From Strigamia acuminata (lineage: Eukaryota > Arthropoda > Chilopoda > Geophilomorpha > Linotaeniidae), in NCBI GenBank assembly GCA_949358305.1, contig OX442317.1, positions 15,504,491 to 15,568,490 on the forward strand: a stretch of 64,000 nt of DNA, given 5' to 3'. The notes under the pieces were generated by a model. The model saw only the letters and a list, made by a program, of their open reading frames with translations, had not been told where the DNA came from and did not search any database. A program made the position numbers and the translations under genes. Below, one piece after another: positions 55,232 through 64,000 of the stretch. The number at the start of each line of letters is the position of its first letter. Positions within the stretch are counted from its first letter, which is position 1.

Positions 55232-58200
55232 CTAGTCCAGCTCCAAAGCCCTCACGTGTTTGACCAAGCGCCGATATTCCTTCCCATTGGCTGTAACCAC
55301 TCTCACGACGCGCACAAAACCATCTTCGCCTGGCAGGACCTCGATGACTCGAGCCAGCGGCCAGAAGTAAGGATTGCAACCGACTTTTTCCAGCAATACT
55401 ATCTGGTCGACTTCCGGATTCCTGAAACGGGAGTCGCCCTTAACTTCGTGGAAATTTCTTAGTTGTTTCAGGTAACTCTCGCGCCAAATACGCCAGAACT
55501 CCCAAATGAAAAGTCGTCTCTTTCTATCCAATCTCCGTAGGTCTTTCTTCTGTATCGCATGCAGCGGACGGTTGATAACCCACTTGGTCATTCCTCCAGT
55601 GAGGAAATTCTCAGGGCTGAGAATTCTCCCGCCGTCAACCTCCTCATGCACGTAGGACAGGGGTCTTGAGTTGAGCACGGAGCCTATCTCGGCGGCTAGC
55701 GTCTGGAGCGTTTCCAGATCTACGGTTCGGCGCAGAAGCATCTTACGCAGTTTATCTTTTACCGACCTCACAAGCCTCTCCCAGGCTCCTCCAGCCCAAG
55801 GTGACAATGGTGGGATGAACGACCAAACCACTCGCTTCTCCGAAAGGAGCGTCTTAATTCCCTCCTTGGCCAGCAATTTCCCCCACGATTGGATCTCCTG
55901 ACTTCCTCGCTCGAAGGTTTTGGAGTTATCCGAGAACATTTTCGCCGGATACCCAAACCTGGCGCCAAAACGACGAAAGGCCAGAAGGAACTTCTCAACA
56001 GAGAGATTCTCTGACACTTCCAAATGGATCGCTCGTGTTACTAGGCAAGTAAACAACAGAATATAGACTTTCCTTCCTTTCTCCTTATGCCTGACGGTGA
56101 GAGGGCCGAGGTGGTCAATTCCTGTATGCTGGAACGGGGCTGCCGGCGTGACGCGCTCCATCGGCGGGTCACCAGTGGATGGGTTATTGCGGTCTAACCT
56201 CTCTCTTTTGCAGACCAAACAACTCCGGATCACAGCTTTGACCGTTCGGCATCCTCTTACAATCCAATACTTGTCTCTCAACCGGTAAAACGTCTCACTC
56301 AGCTCACCATGCAGGAGCTGTAAGTGAACCTTCTTGATGATTAGCCTTGTTACCCAACTATCCGGGTGTAAAATGATGGGAAACGCCTCGTCGTAGGGAA
56401 GCGCTGACTTCCCTAGACGGCTCCTTAGTCTTAGTAAATCTCTCTCATCTAGAAAAATGTCGAAATTTTTCAGGATGGAGCCCTTTGCCACTTTCTCTTT
56501 CAACATTGCGGCTTGTCTTTCGTCTGGAAAACTCAAGATCTGAGCCAAGCGGATGACTCTTTCCTCGGCAACTTCTATCTCGAGAACCTCGAGGTCCCTC
56601 CCGCGGGCGAAAAAAGGAAGCCAGCGCCGCATGAGCGCGAAAACTCGCACGAGGCGATTAAAACTGCTAAATCGCTTGAAAGCCTCGCACATATGCGCTT
56701 CTCCATCTGACGCAACCAAAGCTACCTTTTCCTTTTTTGCCTCTTCCATTGGGAGGTCAACGTCCTCGGGTTTGTCCGCGAGGTCTTCCAACTGACCGGG
56801 CCCGTCCCACCAGAGACGGTTGGCCAAAAGGTTCTTTGCCTCGCATGGGCGTGTCAATACGTCCGCTGGATTCCGGTCCGTCGGGACGTATGCCCATTGA
56901 CTCGGACTTGACTTTTCAAGAACTTCTGCCACTCTGTTGGAGACATATGGCTTCCACCTGTTCTTATCAGACTTCAACCACCCGAGCGCGACCATTGAGT
57001 CCGAGTAATACCTTATCTTTCCAATTGGATAACCCGGTAGGAAATCTTCCAGGATGTACTCAACCATCCGAACTCCAACAACAGTTGCGGTCAACTCAAG
57101 GCGAGGTAAAGTCAACTTCGTGGTGGGTGCAATTCTGCTTTTACTCAAGAGCAGTTGGGTTGCGCCTGACGCAGCTCGAACGTAGATCGCGCATCCGTAC
57201 GCCTGTGGACTTGCGTCGCAAAAGACATCAATGTCCATCTCTTGGCCCGAGTACGTCCCCATCCAACGCTTCACCCGGGCTTCGGCGAGGCGCTGAAGAT
57301 CGGTGTACCATTTGGCCACTATCTCTCGGTTCTCTTCTGAGATGATGTCGTCCCATTTGACGTCGCGACCCCACATACTCTGTAATAGTATCTTCATCCG
57401 CAAAATGACCGGAGCTATCAATCCCAAGGGGTCAAAGACTGATGCCAATAATGACAGAATGCCCCTCCTAGACCGGGGGATCTCGACACCGGTTGGGATC
57501 CTGAACATTAGCGTATCGTCTTGGACACTCTAAATGATGCCCAGCATCTTGACAATGCCTAGATCTTCAAACTTGTCTGCACGCATGTGGAAAATCTTGT
57601 CTTTGAGTGCGTCAAAGACTTCCGCCTTGGACGTTGCCCATTTGACGAGAGGTAGCTTCCCTTCGTCAAGGATCCTGCGTAGATTGACACAGTGCTGAAT
57701 TGTTCCTTTGGTTCCATCGGCACCGGACGTCAGGTCGTCCATGTAGATGCCCTTGTCCAGGGCATCGGCCTCTTTGGGGAAAAGCACCAAGTACAGTCGC
57801 CCTTGTGCGCGAATGACAGCGCACAACAAGAACGGCGACAAATTTACCCCGAAAGGGACGACTATCATTCTTAAAACGACCAGGTGATCCCACAAATTCT
57901 GCCAAGAATATTCTTCTTGGAAGTATTCTTCTGAAACCCAAAGGAATCGCAAAAAATCGCAATGGTCAGGATTAATCAGCACTTGCAGGAAAGCCTGCTT
58001 GATGTCTGCTATCGCCACTACGCAGAATAGGCGAAACCGTATCATAACTGGGACAATATCCGGATTTAAAGAAGGGCCAGGATACAGGCAGTCGTTCAGC
58101 GAAGGTAGCCCCTTCTTCGCCGACGACGCGTTGAAAACGACACGGAACTTGGTCGTTTCCCTGTCCTCCTTAATCACTGGATGGTGAGGAATAACATAAA

Positions 58201-60505
58201 CGCCAGTCTTCTTGTATCTCTCTGCAAGAGGTACTACTTCCGCGTGCTCTTCCTTGACGTAGTCCCACATGGCTTTGTTATAACGCTCCTTATGGTCGCT
58301 GTTACTATCAATTCGCCTAAGCGTATGTGATAGTTGGTTCAGAGCCAACTCCCAGTTCGACTCCAAAGCCCCAATCTTATCGTTGAAGGGCAAGCAAACT
58401 TGGTAGCGACCATCCTCCATGCGCTTGTGCTACTTCTCAAAGCGGTCTCGGACAAAATCTGAATCGCGTTCGCCAGCGGTAATACCAACAGCCTCCAAAC
58501 TCCAAAGCTTTTCCAAATCACGGTCAGTCTTAATCTCACAGGTGTTGCAGCAAGACACGTCACGCGAGCTCTCTGAGAAGACATCTGTCGACCCAGCAGC
58601 TCCGGACAACACCCAACCAAAAATGGTATTGACCAAACCCAAGCGGTTATCCAGACGCTTTCGTCCGTCAAGGCAGATTTCCCACCAAACATCAACTCCA
58701 AGCAAGATATCAACATTGCCTGCAGTCGAAGGTAAGTCCTCAGCCAATTCGAACCCCAAATCTTTAACCTTCTGAATGGTATCAGGGCTGGCTATCCCAT
58801 ACACATGCGGTAGGCTTCTTGCACTTAAAGCCGTTACCTTGAGCTCTTTGGCTCCGTGTCTAGACTGAAGAAGGAGCTTGTAAACGTCGTAAGACGCCGA
58901 TCCAGCATTCTCCTCATTGAGGCGTTGGGCTGTGGCTTCAATCTACCCACAACTCTTCAACCGTATCCGGTCGGCTACACTCTTTAAAATGTATGACCGA
59001 TGGCTGCCCGGATCTAACATGCCACGTATCGTGTGCGAACCTCCAGACTTTGTCTTTAACTCCGCTGTGAAAATCATCAACTGAAGTGTTGATGAGATCG
59101 CCAAGGAAACGTTTGCACTCACGTCCTTGGGCTTCTCTACACCACCTCCACTCTTGGTGTTCAATTTCCGGCAGATGGACGAATGATGCCGTCCGCCGCA
59201 AGTCCTGCAGCTGGTTTTGACCTGGCATCGCATTGCCCTGTGTCCTTCTTGCAGGCAATTGAAGCAAAGTCGGTTTTGTTGAATAACCGTGGTCTTCTCT
59301 GCCACACTCATCTCTTTCCTACAGAAGGTGTTGGCATGACCCTCTTTGCAGAAAATGCAAGTCGCATTCTCCACTATTACCGTATGACTCAAAGACTCTT
59401 TGGCTTTTTTGGATGTAGCACAGGTGGACATCGTGCCCTTGCGTTGATCCTTATTCTTGTCGGAACTTCCAGACTTGTCTTTCTTAGTTACAAGACCTCC
59501 TGCCCCCATGACATCTTCCATCTGCTCCAAGAGCTGCACCTCGGCCGCAAAGAAATTCAAAATTGTCACTAAATTTGAGGTCTTAGCCCCTTGCTGCTGG
59601 TAAAACCTCATCACCATTGCAGGTGGAAATTTCCTCAGCACGTCGGGTGCCAGAAGCAGACCAGCAGTCTGTACTGGAACGCTCAACTGCTCCAGCAAGC
59701 GGATAGCAGTGGACACCTTGGTCAACTGTGTACGGACAGCTTTGACAGGATGCAATTCCGTAACCTGTTTCATGTCCCTTATGGACTTGACCAAAGCCAC
59801 TCTCTGGGCTTCATCGTCCCCATAGGAACGAACCAACTCCTCTCTTGCCAAATTGTAATTACCGTCCACTAAAGGGAATGCAGAAATCAGCATGGCGGCT
59901 TCTCCCGTACACAGCGACTGCAAGTATTGCAGCTTCTCAATTTCTGATAAATCAGGGTTGCTGTGAACAGCCGAATCAAAGCTGCTTAGGAAGGGACGAA
60001 ATGTCGTCACATCTCCATTAAATTTCCGCATTTCCAACTTAGGAAGCTTTGCATTATTATGCCTTCTTGTCGACTGTGACAAGGTCTGGTTCAAAATCGA
60101 ACTTGAGGACGTATTGGTCATAGACGCTGAAGCATTTGCTGGATTGGCTGACCAATGAGTCACGAACTTCTTTGACATTCGGGTTCTGTGCTTGAGAACT
60201 GAAATCGGTGTCTCTAGCTCTTCGATTTCTCTTAGATTTGCCAAATACTGATCTCTTGTCAGGTTGGGCTGCATCTTGTTCAAATCGTTGATCATTCTCA
60301 TCATCTGTTCATCTGCGGCCGATTCTACGGCTTCCAACTCGCCGGTATCTTTCAGTGTCAAGGACCTTCTCAGAAGCGCGTCCAAAGAGATACCCAAAGT
60401 CGTGAACCTTCCAGTCAACACGTCCATTTCTTCTTGTGGTTGTTGCACAACCGTTGTTAGCGTCGTTCTCCCTGATCCTGGCTTTGACCCACCTCCTGTA
60501 GCCAT
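55232..60505 (-). pseudogene. Element E gag-pol, one frame with three in-frame TAG codons
   Basis: The ATG is at 60505. All segments lie in one frame: gag, knuckles (C-F-N-C-L-Q-E-G-H, C-R-T-C-G-G-R-H-H) and retropepsin D-P-G-S-H-R-S; TAG at 58943-58945; linker; TAG at 58430-58432; reverse transcriptase with Y-M-D-D-L-T-S-G; TAG at 57530-57532; RNase H (F-C-D-A-S-P-Q-A-Y-G), H2C2 finger, integrase (I-D-H-L-G-P, F-S-D-N-S-K-T-F, G-G-A-W-E-R-L) and the DUF5641-like end, stop TAG. By comparison with BEL-B the three codons stand at Ser, Asn and Trp positions. No frameshift is seen. Domain content equals BEL-B. Confidence 0.9.
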
Positions 60506-61248
60506 GTCAAACCTGGAATGGCAGAGAGTAAAGACAATCAGTCAGTCAAAAACCAAAGACACACAACTCTAAACACAAGTATTATTTGGTCAAACAGTGA
60601 CCAAATACACTAACTGCTAGACTAGACTGCAAGTGGTCCGAATGATATACAGACAGACTCACTGTAACTTCTATGCTACTAAAGATCTGAATGGCGCAGC
60701 ACTCAGTCTCTAATTCCTAAAGTAGACTAATTCCTGTTAACTGCTAAACTCTCTAAATTCCTAAGGATTTGAGTGATGCAACACCCAAAACTCTAAGCTG
60801 TCAAGCAGACTCTTTCAACTACTAGGCTAACTAAATCTCCCCTGCCTGAGCAGTTATAGTGGAGAAAAACTTAAACTTTAACTTAAACACGAAAATGCAC
60901 ACTTCCCCTCCCCCCAGAAGGGACACATAAAAAAAACCCAGAAAACAGCCCACCAAAAAATGCACTTTATCAACTAAAACTGTTCTTCTTTCAGGCTGTA
61001 GCTGTTCAACTTGCACATTGCGTTGTGTTTGACTTGGCAGACTCAGGACGTCAATGGCCGCTCTCACGTGACTCTCTGGCGTGCGCACTTGATGCCGGTC
61101 GCTCACGGAACCAGCCGCACAAGACGAACCAACTGGCACGCACCAAACCACTTGAATCACTTGCTGAGCGTCCAAATGACCTCTTTTCCATGCGCGCTGA
61201 TCAGACGTGCACGAAATCCTGGAATCACGGTACCAAAAAACAGCTCCC
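60506..61248 (-). other. Element E leader with primer-binding site
   Basis: The primer site TGGTACCGTGATTCCAGGAT reads leftward from 61234, 14 bases inside the LTR. The next 270 bases resemble the element D leader. The remainder to the gag ATG is non-coding, with repeated CTAAACT/CTAAATTCC-like tracts. Confidence 0.72.
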
Positions 61249-62820
61249 TGTAGCAAACAACCTTGGATCTCACAGGGGAGGACTGGCGAATTGGTCACCA
61301 AACTCTGGGAACCTCCCGAGACTGTATAGTGGTTGATGAAACAAGTTGAAATCCCCTCTCTGCGCATAAGCCTAACTTGAAGAAGGATTAGGTCTGATTC
61401 CATGAAACTAGGCCTAACTGCACTTTGCTGAAGTGATTGGCAAAACCTCTTTAGCTGCTGGGTTGAAATTCTGTGCTCCCAGGGAGGAGGAGAGCATGCA
61501 AAGTTCTCTACTCACAAGTCATCCTGTTTATTGAAGTAGAATAAACCCAGGAATAAATTATCCAAAGAAAGAGGAAAAACATCAACTGGATTTAATACTT
61601 AACAACAGATAACAACAGATTGCTTCTTTAGCAACCTCACAACAACTGGTCACCTGATTACAATAAATGTCAGTGACCAAACAATACAGATTTGCATAAT
61701 AACAATAGTGCCAACAAGGTTTCCGTATGTAGACAACAGATGTCAAACTTAACATAAATAAAGGCAAAACTTAACCTAACACCTTGATAACAGTATGACC
61801 TGTGCAAACAGCACTTCACTTAAACTTAACAGATAATTCAAAGGCCAAAACTAACATTAGTTACACTCAAAACACAATGCTGAGCCCAAGCCTCAATTAC
61901 CACCAAAAGAGGGCGCAAAGTGTCACAAACCTTAACCCGTAACAACCATGCAATAACAAAGGTAAAAGCTTAGATTAACAACCCTTAATATTGGTAATTT
62001 ATACAAACAATAACTAGTATATATTCCCTATGTCCAGGTTTCATTAAAACCCCAAAAGAAATAATAACAGGGCAGCAGTGCAGCACCAAATCCAAGATGG
62101 CGACCATGCAACTGCTAAAATGACGCGAATGGAGCCAAACAAGATCGCGAGCGATTCACAGGCCTTCTCAACGATGGATCTGCGTCTTAGAACGGTCAGT
62201 ACAACTCGCCCAATGCTTGAACACAAGAAAACAGCCGTTTACTCTCATTTACAGACCACACACGGCCACGGGAGGCGTTGCAAGGCGTGCGCTCACGCCC
62301 GACGCTCCCGAACGCTCACAAACGTTGCTCGACGTCCAAACAGCGACCAGAAACACCTGTGGACCACTTGAACATCAACACAAGTTAGTATAAATTAAAT
62401 TACAAGCAAAACAAGCACCAAAACTACAATTGTGCTCATTTCAGGTTCTTCCCGTCTCCCAGTTCACTTGCGCTATGGCGGCCATCTTGCCGATGCACGC
62501 CCATCTCCTTCGCAAGTGAACTGGAAACGGGAGAGAACTTACAACTACTAGAAATAACACAAACAAGTGAAAAAGACACATAAAACAATTACAAAAGACT
62601 AAAAACACAACTTTCAAACATTCCAGGTGTGGCCGGCGACGTGACAACCTCCTTTAACCTCCAGGATCGTGACAACAAAGCAGCAAATCAACTGGACATG
62701 TCAGATATGTGTTAAAAATCTATTCAAACTTGACAACAAAATTAAAAAGCCCTTTCTCTCTTTCAGAAGATAAACAACGTGAAATCTCCAGATCTTTTTG
62801 TTGCGTTCTTGCTCGCAACA
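61249..62820 (-). repeat. Element E 5' LTR
   Basis: 1572 bp. On the minus strand it starts with TGTTGCG, eight bases, CGCAACA and ends GTTTGCTACA. A poly(A)-signal hairpin lies at 61526-61546 and a GTGAGTAGAG motif close by, at about 61506-61515. Confidence 0.93.
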
Positions 62821-64000
62821 GAGTAAAGAATCTTCACGATAGAAACACTTATTCTCCAGGATATTGTAGTTAATAAGTAAGGAGCAGAGTAGATTTGGAC
62901 GTAAGAATTTAGGATTTCTGTCGCATTCGAATTCATGGGTCGGTCAATTAAGGCAGTCGGTGTTAGAATCTATGGCATTAGTCAAAACCACAGGAGCCGA
63001 CCTGTTGAGTTATTCATCGCTGCTGGGTGCATCTTAGAAAACAAAGCCTTCCTCCTTAACAAACCTTTAGTTGCCTTTTCTCTGATAATTTCAGTAATAG
63101 AAAAGTTCGCCACTTTATTTTTCGTGAGGTCTCATGAGAAAAAGGATATACTCTTTGGCGTCGAGCGCGTCAAAATACATACGGACGCTTCCTAAATATC
63201 AATCTTTACCATACTTGAACCCTAACTTAAAAGAAAGAGAAGATCCTTTTGCAGACAGAAGCAAATAGAATAATAATACTCCTACATATAATTACAGTTT
63301 CCTTGCCTCTTCCTTTTCTGTTTCCCTAGCGAAATAACCTTAATCACTGGAAATGTCGAGATTCAAGACAATGCGAATTGAAATATATCATATTGGAGGT
63401 TAGGAAGAATAGACTTGTCATTCAGGAATTGTTTCAAGTTATGTCGGCAATAGCTTTGTATGACTCTCTGTTTGGAAGTTTCTAAGTAGTTAGAGCGTCT
63501 ACAATAAGAACCTTCATAAACTTACAGAATAGAAATACTAAAAAAAAAAAAAATCTTATCCTTTCTTAAACTTTATAACAGTCTCACTAATATAGTAGCC
63601 ACTTCGAGCTCAATCAGGTGAATAAATCGCTTTTCTCTTCGCAATGAAAGGGAATAAAGCCTTCCTGATTGATGCAGTTATATAGGGCTAAAATAGGATA
63701 CGGGAATGCATCTAAAAGCTAGGATATTTTAAGGGCGGTTGGAGATGCTAGTCGTATGGGAATCCTTCTTTACAAACATTCAGTCCTTGACAGGAAAGAT
63801 GATAAACACCAATGGATTGCTCGAGTCGTTCGGGGACTTCAAATTGCTCCGCAGTTTCTAGGTCCGCATCCATGGTTTACGGCTCCATGAACTCTTTTTT
63901 TGAGTCGGGAGGGAATTATGGGATATTAAAAAATTTGAAATTGAGAAAGGATTCGAGTAGCTGTGTCCGGGGAAAGCCTGCCGGTCACCGGCGGAGTGCA
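62821..64000. other. Target sequence right of element E, no gene recognised
   Basis: 1180 bp to the window end. An 86-codon frame at 62935-63195 has no motif. There is an A13 run at about 63541. It may be the internal part of element F; nothing else can be supported. Confidence 0.4.

Larger units (their letters stand above)
52510..62820 (-). mobile_element. Element E: BEL/Pao retrotransposon, minus strand
   Basis: LTRs at 61249-62820 (5', 1572 bp) and 52510-55178 (3', enlarged by a MITE); flanks duplicate GAGT (52506-52509, 62821-62824). Gag-pol runs 60505 to 55232, and the primer site is next to the right LTR. Apart from three TAG codons and the MITE it is complete. Confidence 0.93.

Noticed and set aside
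16950-58945. Reassignment of UAG as a sense codon in the host
   Set aside because: TAG terminates the major capsid, protease and element E polyproteins at the expected ends, so a general code change is not supported.
62935-63195. 86-codon frame right of element E
   Set aside because: No recognisable motif and no supporting context; length is within chance expectation.

Overview
The window is a stack of mobile and virus-like DNA from an invertebrate genome. I found no ordinary host gene, rRNA, tRNA or CRISPR array. The element families (Polinton/adintovirus, BEL/Pao, Copia, Tc1/mariner-like) are typical of metazoans. The tRNA-His-type and initiator-tRNA-Met-type primer sites would fit an arthropod or another invertebrate, but the species cannot be named from the sequence.

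Region 1 (1 to about 15.1 kb; the left end lies outside the window) is a Polinton/Maverick, or adintovirus-like, element. It carries a nearly full virion gene set. A leftward group runs zinc ribbon, PLA2-like protein, chromodomain integrase and a second adenain-type protease cut by the window edge. A rightward group runs A32-like packaging ATPase, a 407-residue Polinton protein, a single-jelly-roll penton-like minor capsid protein, a 53-residue ORF with a possible adenain site, the double-jelly-roll major capsid protein, a glycine-rich membrane-active-like protein, the first protease and a 546-residue coiled-coil, fiber-like protein. A convergent, leftward protein-primed PolB (tandem zinc-finger modules plus an endonuclease-VII-like insert) is split by a 2255-bp TA-flanked element with long inverted arms. 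Most genes start directly after an A-tract, and several overlap by a few bases.

Region 2 (about 15.76 to 50.4 kb) is one 5'-truncated BEL/Pao element (BEL-A) split into three pieces by nested insertions. A Copia element (17200-32484, 321-bp LTRs, TSD TGATG) sits in BEL-A. An intact BEL element (BEL-B, 18821-28241, 1562-bp LTRs, one 1746-codon gag-pol ORF) sits inside the Copia gag. Element C (35074-49717, minus strand, TSD GGCT) sits in the BEL-A integrase domain, and element D (36319-44747, TSD GAAG) sits inside C. C and D have BEL-type LTRs and primer sites but no gag-pol, so they look like large non-autonomous derivatives.

Region 3 (about 50.4 to 64 kb) holds the BEL-A 3' LTR start, a possible LTR of a further element (F), and element E (52510-62820, minus strand, TSD GAGT). 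E is a BEL element whose gag-pol frame is interrupted only by three TAG codons. Its 3' LTR carries a 1095-bp palindromic Tc1/mariner-like MITE at a TA site. LTR termini, leaders and polypurine regions link D to E and C to BEL-A, so the nest appears to hold two autonomous/non-autonomous pairs. LTR pairs of BEL-B and Copia differ at about one position by eye, so these insertions look recent.
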